NCBI GenBank assembly: GCA_019787685.1
Contig: JAHNUO010000061.1
Span: 29,274-93,273, forward strand
Direction of reading: 5' to 3'
Length of the DNA: 64,000 nt
From: Chiua virens
Taxonomy: Eukaryota > Basidiomycota > Agaricomycetes > Boletales > Boletaceae
The position numbers and the translations under genes are program-made. The notes under the pieces are model-generated. The model saw only the letters and a list, made by a program, of their open reading frames with translations. It ran no database searches and was not told the origin of the DNA. Positions within the stretch are counted from its first letter, which is position 1. Every line of letters begins with the position of its first letter. Positions 46,104-58,293 of this stretch are shown piece by piece.

Positions 46104-48250
46104 ATGTCTGACTCTGACGGCGACATTGACGACGAACTCCTCGAACTTGCTGGCGCTACTGAGAAGAAACGAAAGCGTCAAGCGAGCAGTTCGAAGCAGT
46201 CTGGAAACAAGAAGCGCAAGTCAAGGTATGCACTTGCGCAAGCTCAGTTTGTTCCACATGTCCTATCTTTTTTTTTTCCTAGCCTTTCCGACAGCGAGGT
46301 CGATCATGCTCCGGGAAGCGAAGGGGAGGAGGCCAACCCCTACCCACTGGAGGGCAAGTATGAGGATGGTGCGGATAGGGAACGGTGAGTTCCACTCTAG
46401 ATACCACAGCGTAGTTTTTGACACCATGTTTTTCAATGTCACCGATGTTGCGCCGAAATAGACTACTTGGCATGTCTGAGATTGAGCGAGAGAATATTCT
46501 GGCCGAACGACTGGAACAAATGCAAAAGATACAAGACAGACGGAAACTACAGGAAATGATCAAGCAACAGAAGAATGGTTTGGGAGATGCAGATGCAGTG
46601 GCCAAAGCCGCAAAACGTGCAAAAAATGACGTTCTTTTTATGAAGTAGCGCCTAACCATAAGTTCGCAGGTCAACATGTTGTGAGAGGGGCTACAAAGGA
46701 GAAGTCGAAGAAGCTTGACGAGCTCAAAGCTCGACGCAAGGCAAAGGATGAAAAGAAGCGGGTAAGCATGACCATACGAACTCAACTTTGTCTCTCATCG
46801 TCTCTAGGCTCACCCGGACTCTCCCAAACGGGACCGTTCGTCATCACCTATGGACATGGATACTTCTTCTGGTGAAGAGGAGGATGGTCAAATCACCAAA
46901 TATGAAGAGGAGGAAGAAAGGGATCGCAAATTGTTCTCTAAACAACCCAACCCCGACGACGAACCAATTACACTCGCAGATCTATCGTCATGCAGGATCA
47001 CTCGGGACATGCTCGCTAAGTATTGTATGGCACCTTGGTTTGAGGATTATGTCAAAGGCGAGCCCAATTCACTTCGTTCCTATAGCCAGCTAAAAGCGCG
47101 CGAAACAAGGTGGTTGGGTACGCTACTTGATCGGTAATGAGAACAACGAGCCAGTATATCGGTTATGCGAGGTTACCAGTGAGTCAATCTAGTATTTTGC
47201 TATTGTTGCCTTAATAGGCTGCAAGATCTTGGTGCCAACCTCGTTCGACCGTACAAAATCAACGAAACAACTGTTAACCAACTGCTCGAACTCAAGCATG
47301 GCAAGTCTGTCAAGACTTTCCTTATGGACAAAGTTTCCAATGCAACCTTCGATGCAGTGCGTAGTTCATATTTTCTTTCCATCGGATCTGATACGGCAGA
47401 GTTTAGAAGGAGTTTGACCGACTAGGCAAAGCGTGTACTGTGGATGAAATTCGATTACCTTCCAAACGGCAGCTGGAAAAGAAGGCTGGCCAACTTCACA
47501 AGCTTGCTACGCAACCCATGACAGAGGTCTGGGCGTCTCTTGTGACGTTGCCAATCACGGCGCTGAGGTATCATACAGAGTGACATTGCAGCGATGGTCG
47601 CACGCAAGAACCAATTTAACCAACAGCAGAACCCAGCGGCCATTACTATGGAACGGTCCCGCCTTATACAAGCAAAGACGCTGGCTCTGCGACGTCAGGA
47701 TTACTCTGAAGTTGCTGACATCGAGGCAAAGTTGAAGGAACTCCCCGTCGCCCAAAGTTCCCGAGAAGAGGAAGAAGAATCAATTGCCGACAAACTCGCC
47801 AAAGTCAACGAACGGAATCGTAAAGCAAATGTGGAAGCTGTGCGGAAAGCGGAACTACTCGAGGCTGAGCGAAAACGTAGAGAACGGAAGCTTGCCAGTG
47901 CCGGAGGCTCGGGCGTCGTCACACCGTCCGACCCAAGTGCCAGGCTGAGGATGATACCGAGGACGTTTAACGATACATCCAGGTTTGTACTTTTTCATAT
48001 TCTATTGTTTGTGGCCCGGATGTTATGCCTCTCTTTGTCGCACCGCCGCATCTGTTTACCCTTTGTATCGGACAGGTCAGCAACGCCGAACGCGAATGGA
48101 ACACCTGTTATCGCACCACAACCAACGGCAAATTTACGACCCGTCTCTCCACTGCCATTACCACTCGCAGTTGCAGGCTCGCCGCGGAAAGACAAGTCGT
48201 TAGAAGCCTCTGTGATAGAAAGTATAGAAGTTGACCTTGGAGATTTCTGA
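46104..48250 (+). CDS. RTF1: Rtf1, Paf1 complex subunit with Plus3 domain
   Basis: About 560 residues in about seven exons. The acidic N-terminus (MSDSDGDIDDELLELAGATE) and the MSEIERENILAERLEQMQ histone-modification helix come first, then a basic segment. The Plus3 domain follows: PITLADLSSCRITRDMLAKY, PWFEDYVKGAWVRYLIG, YRLCEVT, LVRPYKINETTVNQLLELKH, TFLMDKVSNATFDAKEFDR. The C-terminal helices (MERSRLIQAKTLALRRQDYS, and EEEESIADKLAKVNERNRK) are also standard. Rtf1 links the Paf1 complex to Spt5 on elongating RNA polymerase II and supports H2B ubiquitination. The stop is at 48250. The ATG at 46104 lies 196 bp head to head from the amidase. Confidence 0.95.
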
Positions 48251-48562
48251 TTCTGGATCTTTTATCGGACCAACTGGCGCTGATTGGGGGTTACGCCCCA
48301 AGCCCGCATGTATGTACAATTTCAATTCAAGTGAGGTGAAAATACTAGCATTTACCGGTGGCTATGCTCGATCAATATTGCAAGGACTGTTACGTTTCCG
48401 CGCTCTCTGGATCGTGTTCGCTGGGGTGGACATAAGTGACTCGAACTTTTCACCAATATTTATCAAGCGGTTTGAATTCCAAAAAACAATAAAACTAGAA
48501 TATATACAGAAACCCGTCCGTCTAGATTTCCAGTATCCCAGTCCTACCCACGCGACGCCAGG
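48251..48562. other. intergenic, tail-to-tail
   Basis: Between the stops of RTF1 and SDS3. AT-richer sequence at 48480-48510 may hold poly(A) signals of both genes. No gene is seen. Confidence 0.5.
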
Positions 48563-51500
48563 TTATGGTCCATCGACCCCAATTTTTTGTGTCGATACTG
48601 CAACAACGGGAGGCGGAACGTTGTACGGTATGAGTGGAGTCGTTCGGTTCATCGAAAAGAGGGAGGAAGATGGTCCGTTGCCTTCCCCGGGTGGACCTGT
48701 GACAGAGGGGGCAGGCGCGATGCCCGGACCTGGGGGAACCCCAGGCCCACTCGTGAGTATTCCGCAAGATGTTACGCCAGGACCACTGCTCGTTGTCGAC
48801 AGGACGCCAGGGACACCTGGACCCATTGGGGGGACAACACCCGGACTGGCGAGGCGAGGTGAGTAAGCGAGTGGGGGCATACCCAACTTTGGCAGCGCAG
48901 GCGAGGGTTTGCGAAAGGGTCCAATGGATGTCGAGGAAGACGGAAGAGGTCCGGAACCTGGCGCGGATGAAGGGTGGTGATGTACGACGTGATGGTGGTG
49001 CCTGTGGTGGTGCTGCCCAACATGATGATGCGGTGGCGTTTGCGATGGTCCATGTTGGTGTTGGGTATGGTGGTGTGGATGTTGCCCGTGAGGGTGGTGT
49101 TGAGAGTGTTGGGAATGTTGATGGGAATGGGACTGGCGTGCGTGGACCGGGTGTGGCTGATGAGGCTGACCAGGATGTTGTTGCAGCTGGTGGGTATGGG
49201 AGTGCGAATGGGGATGCTGGTGCAAATGACGGTGAGCGGGTGTCGCGACAACCGGTTGGACTTGAGATCGTTCCCTTTCTCTGTCACGTTCGGCCCTCTC
49301 GATCCGTTCTCTTTCTTCCCTACGCCGCGCATCCCCAGAACTCCAGTCCATACCTCCAGCAGGCTTGGAGCTCGCTTCCCGCTGGATCAACTCTCGTTCT
49401 CTCTCCCTCTGGGGGTCACGCTCCACAAAGCTAGAAGGGCGCTGGATTCGGCCGCCTCCGGGACCAGTGACTGGGGTGCTTGTCGTGCCTCCGGGACCAA
49501 TGACAATGCTTGCTCCGCTTCCTCCTGGACCCAAAGGATATCCCGCTGGACCTGCTCCGATCGAAGGGGGACCCTGGAATACGCCCATCGCCGGTTGCGA
49601 GAAGGATGGCCCATCAGCGCTCGCGATACCTGGTCCAGGTATGCTCCCAGGTGCAGCGATTGCGTTCGGAGTACTTTGCGACGGTGTAGAGGATGCGGCG
49701 AGAGGTGCACCCGGACCAAGCCCGGGACCAGTACCACCAAGTGGGAGTGGAGGTCCTCCAATACCGTTAGCAGGAGTAATACAAGGACCTGGATTTGGTG
49801 GGTAACCCTCAGCGGCACCGAGTCCGAGTCCGTTCATCCCGAACCCCGCAGTTGACGTGGGTCCTCCGAAGCCAATGGGAGGACCAAACCCAGATGATGT
49901 ACCGTTATAGCCAACATTGACACCCATCGGAACGCCAATTGGAGGACCAAACCCCATCCCGAACCCGTAACCCATTCTCCGGTGTTGAAAGAGAAACTCG
50001 AGATCCGCTGCTATGTCATGGGGAGATAGGGTTGAAAGCTCCGGGTAGGACGTCGCGCCACCTGCATGGTTACAAATTCAAATCAACCGTACTGATACTT
50101 GGTTCGTTAGGTAGTTAACGCACCTAACCCATCAAGGCTTGAATAGACGCCGAGGCCTTTTGATGACTTCTTGTTCGCTACAAGATGCGAGAGGTGAGAT
50201 GGAACAGGAAAGGTATTTGCAATTTGGCGGAGGGTAGGCGCGGGCGGGGGGTTAAGTATAGTACTTGGTATACGCCGAGCTAGGCGCAAGTCAGTTCGCG
50301 AACAGACGTGGTATTCGGTTCGCATACCTCCCGGAGGCCTCTCAATTGTCCTTCTATCCCTCTCAAGCTTTCGCCTCTTTCTGTTCGTCTCGGCGATCAT
50401 CTCGGTCTGAAGCTCGGTGCGAGCAATCTGGATCAGCAACAATTGAATCAGTAAGGTGTATATATTCATCATGAGACTTACATCCCAGCCTTCCCAACAC
50501 CATGTCTCTTCTTCGCGCCTCTTCTTCATGACTGCGTCGATCTCATATGTCCTCTTCTTTGACGCGAGCATCAACCGTTTGTCACGCCGTTTCGCCAGCT
50601 CATTCTGGACGTGATGGAGCTCTGGATGGGTGCCTGGTACATGCAAGTGAATGAGCGCAGAGCAGAGTAGAAAACGCGCGCACTGACCGTCACAGACCAA
50701 TGTTTCCTCCCATGCCAAGCTTTCCATCCTTTCTACATAGACCCTCTCTCTCAAGAGGGCAAACTTGAGTTCGATAGTAGCCAGAACGTCGAGGGCCTCT
50801 GCTCTGTGGGCAGGCTGGAGATCCGGATCCTCGTCTTCCGGCTCCGGCTCCGGCTCGGGTTCTGCTAGTGGAGTGGGAGAGGCAGGCTGAGAGGGTTCAT
50901 CAGGCTGCACGTCTTCGTCTTCGTCTGGGTCGGCTTCGAGATCGCCATCTTGAGGAAGAGGGGGATCATCGTAATCGGGAGTATCTGCATCACGGTCACG
51001 GTCGAAGTCTTCATCCAATTCCAATGACGCAGCGGGAGGACCGTCTTCATCTGGTGGAGACACGGTTGGGTCTACTGACGCGCGGATAGAGGGAGGAAGG
51101 GAGGGAATGTCAGCAGCTTGGTCAACAGCGCAACTGGTGGGAAGAGATGTAGGTTTTAGATTGGTGTTAAGAGTGGGACGAGCGGGAGATAGGCGAGGGG
51201 AGGTGCGAACTTGGTCTTCGGGATCGTCATCCACGCCCATTTCCTCGTCTTCTGAATTGGAAGAATCGGAACTGGCTTGTGCACGTCTCTCAGTAGGGGT
51301 GCCTCCATCTTCGTCAGAGGTGGGCGCGTTTGGGTCCCAGAGCTTTTCACCCTTCTCCCACATACGCTTCATCATGCGGTTATTCTGGTGCCAAGATATG
51401 CGAGGCATGACTCTGAGGCCACGCTTGGATCGAGGGATTAATTTTCCATAATCAATGGGCGGGGTCATTTTCCGGAGCATGAACTTGGAGGACAAGGTGT

Positions 51501-52119
51501 GGCGGGAGGATTTGCGATCTTGGGGACGATCTTTGCGAGAATCAGCGTCTTCGGCCTCTTCTTCCTCCATTGCGCGGGGAGGGGTGGGAAGCTCTTCCTC
51601 CTCTTCCTCTTCTGCGTCAGGAGTGGGACTGCGCTGTTTAAGTTTGAATGGAGGACGGGAGCCGTGTTCCGAATCAGGGTCGGGAGGACGACTGGGACCG
51701 GGCAAGGAAGGAGTATTAGCGGGAGGGGAAAGAGGTGGATGAGGAGCAGGGGTAGAGGAGGGAGAGCCGTTTGCACCATTCTTGTATGCCCAGTCCCACA
51801 TGGGGGCGGGAACGAGACCGCCGCGCTTCTTGCGCTTGCTGGAGGAGGGGGGATTGGCGGACCTGGAGGCGGGGAGGGATTTACCGGTGAGATGTCTGCG
51901 GCGCTGTCTGCGGCGGGAGTTGGCGGAGGAAGAGGAGGGTGTCTTGCGAGAGCGGGGAGGAGGGTGCTGGTCGTCGTCGTTGTCAGAGTGGGAGGGGTCG
52001 TCGTCGTCGTCGTCGTTGTCGTCGTCGGTGAGCTCAGAGAGCTCGGACTCGATGGGATCTGGAGGAGGGGAGGGGGAGGGGGAGGAGAGGGAGCCGAGGG
52101 GGGAGACGGAGTGGGACAT
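48563..52119 (-). CDS. SDS3: Sds3-type subunit of the Rpd3L/Sin3 histone deacetylase complex, with long Gly/Pro/His-rich tail
   Basis: About 1,100 residues. The N-terminal ~430 residues are disordered and acidic/serine/proline-rich, with Asp runs (DDDNDDDDDD). The Sds3-like core lies near residues 440-560: LATIELKFALLRERVYVERM, LAWEETLVCDG, HPELHHVQNELAKRRDKRLM, and KRRKLERDRRTIERP. The core is split by short introns. After the intron at about 50055-50125 the frame continues GLGGGATSYPELSTLSPHDI and AADLEFLFQHRRMGYGFGMG, so the former 'second' open frame down to 48563 belongs to the same protein. The tail is Gly/Pro-rich, then has an ERERE-type charged helix and a remarkable ~90-residue His-rich block (48965-49255). 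Usual family members are much shorter. The start is the ATG at 52119 (MSHSVSPLG); the codon 15 nt earlier is TTG. It shares a 152-bp promoter with the F-box gene. Confidence 0.8.
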
Positions 52120-52271
52120 GGACGATGGAGACAAAGAGAGAGACGCGTGCGGTGTGGACGAGGTTGATCGAGAATATCATCCAAAAACGGAAAAAATAGA
52201 GATGGACCGTGCGTCATTTATCACGTGACTGATAAGGGGTTAAAATTCCCAAATTAGAATTTTATTTAGCA
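52120..52271. promoter_or_regulatory. shared divergent promoter with CACGTG E-box
   Basis: 152 bp separate the start codons of SDS3 (minus) and the F-box gene (plus). A palindromic E-box CACGTG at 52222-52227 sits near the middle, next to GATAAG (52231-52236), the site type bound by fungal GATA factors. Both sites were read directly; use in vivo is inferred. Confidence 0.5.
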
Positions 52272-54370
52272 ATGAACTTAAATCTGGACGTACTCGAACT
52301 CATTTTCGCGCATCTCGACGGTGCTGATCTCGTCGCATCAGCACTCGTCAGTCGCGGTTTCTTGGCTGGTGCAATTTCATCTCTCTATGCCAACATCGAA
52401 TACACACTTCGCAATGCAAAGCGTCACTCGGTCATGTCCCCCTTTGCGACCATCGCAGCCCACGACCACCTCGTAGTCCATGTCAAACGCATCGCCGTAC
52501 ACGCCGCACCCTCTTTTCCACCCTCTTCTCATCAACTGAACCCCGCCTTTCTCAACGATCTCGCAAATACTCTCCGCACGGCGACAAACCTACGGAGCTT
52601 CGTCTGTGCCATCAAGATCCTCCCTCCCCTCCTCCCCCATCTTCTCGGCAAGCACAGACTCCACCATCTCAGGGTAGCAGCAAGTCTTGGCTCAAGGCAG
52701 ACAGCCGTCCTCCAGAACTGTGTCGGATTGCACAGTCTCGCCCTCGACTATTCTTCCTGGACTGTCATCGACGCGTTGCCAAAGTGGACCGCGTCCATGC
52801 AACGTACCCTCGCCCATCTCACCATATTCGTACGTATTCCTTTCCGCCCCCTCCCACTCTCCTCATGCTCCCCAGATGGCCCAGGACATGGATCCCACCG
52901 TGCTCAACACCACCTTGGCTCAACTCCCTCGTCTCCGTGGTCTCCACGTGATCAATTGTCCAAGGATATCACATTCCATCGTCCTCAAGGCCCTCTCCCA
53001 TACCCCTGATCTCAACGAACTTTCTTTTAGCATTTTCGTAAGCCCATCCCACTCCCCTCCCTCTCATTACCTTACCCTTCCAATAGCCTTGCCAAGAAAC
53101 CACCCTCCCGACCCTCAACTTTCCCCTCCCACCCCTTACCCACTTATCCATCGACATCCGTGCTTCTTATCCTGGCCTTAAAGAATCCATTGCTCGCATC
53201 GTCTCTCGTGTTCCCCCGAAAGAGGCTCTGGCTATATGCGGCGGTTGGATCGGAGAAATCAGAACCTCTGCAGAGAACACCGAAGCATTACGGGATGCTG
53301 CCTTGGATACTTCTGCCGGAACAGGTCCTGGTGCTCCCGGTGCTGGTGCCGGAAACGTGGGTGGCCCCGGGCATGGTCATCCGCATGGTAATGGTAATGG
53401 AAACAACCATCTACCCCTTCTATCTACTCCTGTCACTCATCACGGAAGTGGCCAACCAAACCAGAACGCACCCCCTCACAACTTGGGGAACCAAGGTAAC
53501 CCGCCCCACGTTTTTGGCCCCTTCACATTTCCCCTTGGTAATCTCAATGGTAATAATGACGACGACGACGACGACGACGGGGCGGGTCCTCAGAACCCTC
53601 CTGACCCAGATCACATTCCCGACCCGAACTTACCTTGTCTCCTGTCCTCGTTGCCGTCCACGCTTTCCATTCTCCATCTTCCCCAGATTTCTCCCGCTGC
53701 ACTCAAAGAGATCGTTGATCACTGCGAAGGTCTCGAGGTATTGGGCGTCGTCATAGGTACCGCCTTCGCATCCCAAGCCTCAATCAAGGCAAATAAAATC
53801 AGCAGTCGTTCCGGCGGTCGAAGCTCTGGCCGGTTCAAATACGCCGCGGTTCCGGGCGTGAGACCCGAGATCAGCGTGCTGGCCAGTATCCTCTCGTGTG
53901 CAAAGGCACTGCGAGAATTGATCCTCGACACGAGCGCGACTGACTTGGGAGGTGACTCCAGTCTGGATGGCAGGGGAGGCGGATCGCATGGCCCAAGCGG
54001 CACGTTGCTCACAGCTACCTCCGTCCGCATGCTCATGCGCGAGTCCCCGCTCCTGAGACGAATCGTCGGTGAGGGACGGGTATGGGAGGTGCGTACACGT
54101 TTTTGTTGCACTGCTGTCATTACCCTGACGCATTTTGTCTAGTCCTCTACGCCTGCACCATCCTATCCAGTCCCTTTCCCGCAATGCGTCAACATCGAGT
54201 TGACCTTGTCACGGGCTTTCTGTGGTCCTGGCACAGGGACCAGTCATGTGTACGGCCCACCAGGCTTTGGAGCGCACGGAGGTGGGTACAACCAAATGGA
54301 GGGCAGCAACGACCATTGGTTCTGGCTGACGCACAGTGCAAGCGGAGGCAAGCTTTACAGTGGGTTCTGA
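52272..54370 (+). CDS. F-box-like / leucine-rich repeat protein
   Basis: About 640 residues. The N-terminus MNLNLDVLELIFAHLDGADL with ASALVSRGFLAGAISSLYAN is an F-box-type motif, which in such proteins binds Skp1 of an SCF ubiquitin ligase. Leucine-rich segments follow: FLNDLANTLRTATNLRSFV, LLPHLLGKHRLHHLRVA, CVGLHSLALDYSSW, TLAQLPRLRGLHVINCPRI and LKALSHTPDLNELSF. A disordered Gly/Asn/His/Pro insert (about 53320-53620), ending in a run of seven Asp (gac)n, interrupts the repeats. Afterwards SLPSTLSILHLPQISPAALK and HCEGLEVLGVVIG resume. The last exon begins after the intron at about 54089-54142 and ends at TGA 54368-54370. The substrate is unknown. Basidiomycete genomes hold many such F-box genes. 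Confidence 0.75.
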
Positions 54371-54603
54371 ATGGGAATGTACCACTAAGCTGTCTTTTGC
54401 TCAATCCGACATGTAAAATAGTTTATCGTATGCTTGTAGGATATTCGCACGTAAGATCGACTGTCATTCAAAGTGAAAAGTATAAAAAAGACTATTACAG
54501 ACGAATCCAGTAGATCGTACAATCGGAGAGATGCAATCAAGGTAAATGAAGTACGACATGAATCAGAACACGGTCACAACCTTATCAGCATCACACGACC
54601 CTT

Positions 54604-55639
54604 TTAAATGCTGTTTGTGGTACCCTTCCCAGCAGAGACTTGTTTTGCATCTTCGGTCCAGTCCGATTCCTTGATCCCCAACTCCACAGGCAGGACAGTA
54701 AAGTTGAACGCGAGAAACGTCAGTCCAAATGGCTTGCGCACGCGCGACTCCCACCCTTCCGGTAGACGTTCCTCCAAAAGCACCACTCTCAAGTCGTCCA
54801 CCCGACCACCAAAGATCGTCAACATCGTCGACGAGCTAACACAAAGATCAACATGTCTAACATGCGCACATACAGCACGACGTACTTGGAGCTCCCAAAT
54901 ATCTTGTGGAACAGGCTCGTGCTATAGTCCTTGTTGGTCGCCTTGGCTTCTGCGCGGCGTTTACCCATGATACGGGACATGTCTCTCTTGGTGAGCAGCG
55001 CTTTCCCCTCGGTGTCCTTGCCGGTGGCAAACGAGAGAAGCTCTTCGATGAAGGGGACGTGTTTCGCGGATTGGTTACGCTCAATCGCCGTATCGAGGCC
55101 TAGACCCGACGGTCAACACTCGACCGCGGTACATCGGAGAACATCTTACGTACGAGTGAGCGAAGCGTCGTGTTCGATGCCGTTGTGCAAGTCCAGCTCC
55201 TCCAAATCGAACGTGTCGCCGTGGTAATTCTTGTTGAGCATATTGGCGGCATAATGGGGCACGAAAGAGCAAAACGAGGCACCAAAGTTGTACGTCGTGC
55301 GGATCTGGGTGGTGAGGTCGGTGAACTTGATCCCGCGTCCGCTACGGGCGAGGATGCCTGCAAGCACGGCGTGGGTGTGTTGGCGCTGGCTTCAGAACGC
55401 GACCGGGAAGACGTACCATGGTTGGCCATCGCGTTGAGTGCGGGGCACGAACATCGACTGTCGCCTTCATGGGGTGGTCGGTACTCTGGCCAGTACCCGC
55501 CATACCCCGGGTGGCCTTCAGGCGTCACCTTTCCGACGGGACGACTGAAGCTCACGAGATTGCCCAGTGTCAAGAAGACGTCCCAGGTCATGACGCCCAC
55601 ATCGTAAACAGCATTGGTAACAGTATTGACGACACCCAT
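54604..55639 (-). CDS. heme-thiolate peroxidase, chloroperoxidase/unspecific-peroxygenase family
   Basis: About 270 residues in five exons or so, the short (group I-like) size. Seen: HPGYGGYWPEYRPP with EGDSRCSCPALNAMANHGIL, the proximal signature with the heme-ligating cysteine in the S-C-P position (usually P-C-P); RGIKFTDLTTQIRTTYNF; FDLEELDLHNGIEHDASLTR, where the E-H-D-x-S motif supplies the distal acid; and PFGLTFLAFNFTVLPVELGI. These enzymes use hydrogen peroxide to oxidise or oxygenate organic substrates. Unlike secreted peroxygenases, the N-terminus (MGVVNTVTNAVYDVGVMTWD) looks like an amphipathic or membrane-associated helix rather than a cleavable signal, so an intracellular or membrane-bound enzyme is likely. 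The start is the ATG at 55639. Confidence 0.88.
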
Positions 55640-58293
55640 GGTGCTCTGAATCTGTCAATGTGAGTGGCTGGTGAGTAAAGGGGAGGTGAAGTTGGACGGA
55701 GGGAATTAGGAATGCGCTGGGGCCAGCATCCTGATATAACCTGCCTCGTGCCACTGGGGAAGCGAACATGTGTGTCACTGGATGGGCAGGCGTGGCTATG
55801 ACGGCCTATATGAAAGCGGAGTGATGATGGCATGTCACGGTGGCAAAACGTAATTAAGGAGAAAACATCTTTCGCTTCCGGTTTACCTATTGGAATGACG
55901 AATAGTGGAGCCTTTTGAAAACGAGGTCCTCAGCTCAATTAGCCCGCACGAATGGTTAGTCTGGTGAGAGAAATTTTAAGTTCATGGGAAGATACGTACA
56001 GTGCGCTTGAAACGGAAGGATGGATTGTCAATATTAATAATGGAACGTTCCGACTCCGGCTACCGGGTATCGTTGTCACTCTTGGAGCGATGGGCCTTGT
56101 ATTCATGACTGCCACAAAGGCTATGGTACGTCCTTCAAATTCCTACTTGACAGCGCGATTTGACAAAGTCGACGTTACTCCAGCCATGGGTTTGACGAAC
56201 TCATGAATGATCGACTTCAACTCGCCAGTGATGTGGCATAAGTACTTTCATGACTGTTTCACTGACTGACACGCGTTCATCATTCTGAAGTTCCTGAACA
56301 GCTGTCGCAGTTTACTGGGTTGTTCCGAGTCGTTCAAGTCACCCGACGAAGAAATCGGAACGCCGAAGCATCATAGAACCCAACGCTATGACACCGTCAC
56401 ACCGGTGTACATCAGTTGAAAATGTGGAAAGGTCTCGGCAAGTGAGCGCGTAACGTAGACAGAATGGAAGTTCAGCTTATGTTTCAGAGTGTGGGTAAGT
56501 TTGCACAGGTAAGATCAATCCTTGGACGTACAGTTTTCAGACCCCATGACATGATCGAAAATATGGGGAAGTTATGCATCTAACGGTCTCTTTTTCAGAC
56601 CCGGCCTGATCTCTCAGGTTGTCGCCTTGTACTTTCGTCTTACAATATTCCACACAACTCTGGGATAGGGAGTTTCATGGAAGTGAACTACTACACAAAG
56701 TGTCTGCATCGACAGCACTATAGAAGTCTACAGCTTCATTCTGAGATGCCTCTCCTCGTATCTTGCTGAATAATCGACTGACTGTATGGACTGCATTTAA
56801 ACAATGTTAGGTATGTCCTGTTGACAGATTACGCGTCATAGCTTCATTGTCGGAGCCACTCATTTCTTTCAAATACAACACGTTTGGAGTTCCCGTGAGT
56901 TCGAGTTCAGCTGACTCGATTTCGATTACCTTTTGATACCATTTGGAAGCAGAACAAATACGTCCCCAGAACAGCTTCCTTCCACGAAAGTGCCCTTCAG
57001 GAGCTCTACGATCTCGCTAGATCTACTGATTGGGCGGGCATTGGTGTGCTCGGCTCGTGATGTTATCCTTCCGGTGCAGCCTCGTCCTTGTTCTCTGTTT
57101 TTTTTTTTAAAAAAAATACAGCAGTACCGACTTGGTTCACCCCAGCACCATGAGGGTCAAAACGTACGCGTGTTCGTAAACGACGCGTTTAGGGCTGAGG
57201 TGACCGTGTATTCAGATTCAGGGGCAAGCGGACTTTTTTTTTATACTTCAGACCATCGTTTAGGCACACTCTGGACACGGCCTGAACACAAAATATTCGA
57301 AACTGTCGTGATTTCCTGGTTGTAATCGTGATCAGTTGATCCCCTCGTACGTCGTATCCGGTTTGTTTGAAGTAGGAGAGCTGTCTGGTGACGTGAAGGC
57401 AACGAGATCAAGCTTAAGTTACTTAACGGTACGATTGCGCTTCAAGCTTTAACTCCACTCATTGCGTGATGTCTATGTAAAGGTTTAGCGAACCTGAGCC
57501 TGTAAATCTGCTGCCAGTACGGCGATTCGAAGTTGGCGCACTCGGCAAAGTTCTCCTGCGCCATTTTACAATTACAACACCTTTTATCGATTGCGAGTCA
57601 ATGAACGGAAAACGAACACCGCGGCAGGTGCCTTGAATTACTGATGACTCAGACTCAGTGACACTGCCAGTGGTTCAACAAGTGACACTACCTGACGAAC
57701 TTCGTTGTCACCAGGAGTCACATTGACAATATTTTTACCATCACACTACTATTCCGACGCATTGGGTACACATGCTCAACTCCCCGTATTGACAGTGTCT
57801 ATGCAGGTACGTCGTGTTTCATCAGTCTGAGGCTTCCTTTTGTACGCGTCAACTTGAAGATGATGATGTGGATTGATCTATCTTGTCCACTGGCACCCGC
57901 TTTCGATATAAAACATGGCGTAGGAAGTTGCACACTGCCAGATATTCAAAGTGCGGGTAGTATCGGTCTCGTAGTACCATCACGGCCTCGTGTCATCGGA
58001 ATGACACCGCAGATGGCAATTGCAGCCGGACTCTTGAAACGAAGCAGGCACTTAAGATCAGAAACTCCAGGCATGATAAACGGACTCAATACGCGCCGTT
58101 AGGCTGCGTTCGGAACCCTTTGCCAACTGTCGCCGACAAATTCTTCTGACTTACTTCGAACTTGAACCTGAAGTTATAGGTCTATACTCCTGTTGGCAGT
58201 CTTGGCTTCCTTGCCAGGTCCGCACTTTGCATCTGTAGGGTTTCTCCTCTTCAAATACGGATTAACTCGCTCTTACGCTCACGTACAGGAAGC
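55640..58293. other. gene-poor stretch with one small uncertain open frame
   Basis: About 2.65 kb. An ATG at 55952 opens about 60 codons containing one hydrophobic segment (LPGIVVTLGAMGLVFMTATK) and runs into a possible donor (gtacgtcc near 56125). It could be a small membrane protein, but nothing else supports it. A 9-10 bp poly-T/poly-A junction lies at about 57099-57116. No domain, tRNA or transposon was recognised. Confidence 0.4.

Noticed and set aside
48231..48866. A + strand open frame of about 210 codons after RTF1
   Set aside because: It overlaps the end of RTF1 and is antisense to SDS3; its Pro/Gly-rich second half mirrors the SDS3 tail.
48974..49855. A + strand open frame of about 290 codons
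   Set aside because: It lies wholly antisense to the Gly/Pro/His-rich SDS3 tail, where biased codons keep other frames open. The protein is a Met/Val/Arg-rich mirror of the His codons with no domain.
51465..52217. Minus and plus strand open frames of 220-250 codons, proline- or glycine/arginine-rich
   Set aside because: They are frame shadows of the SDS3 N-terminus; the SDS3 frame alone continues into the conserved core.
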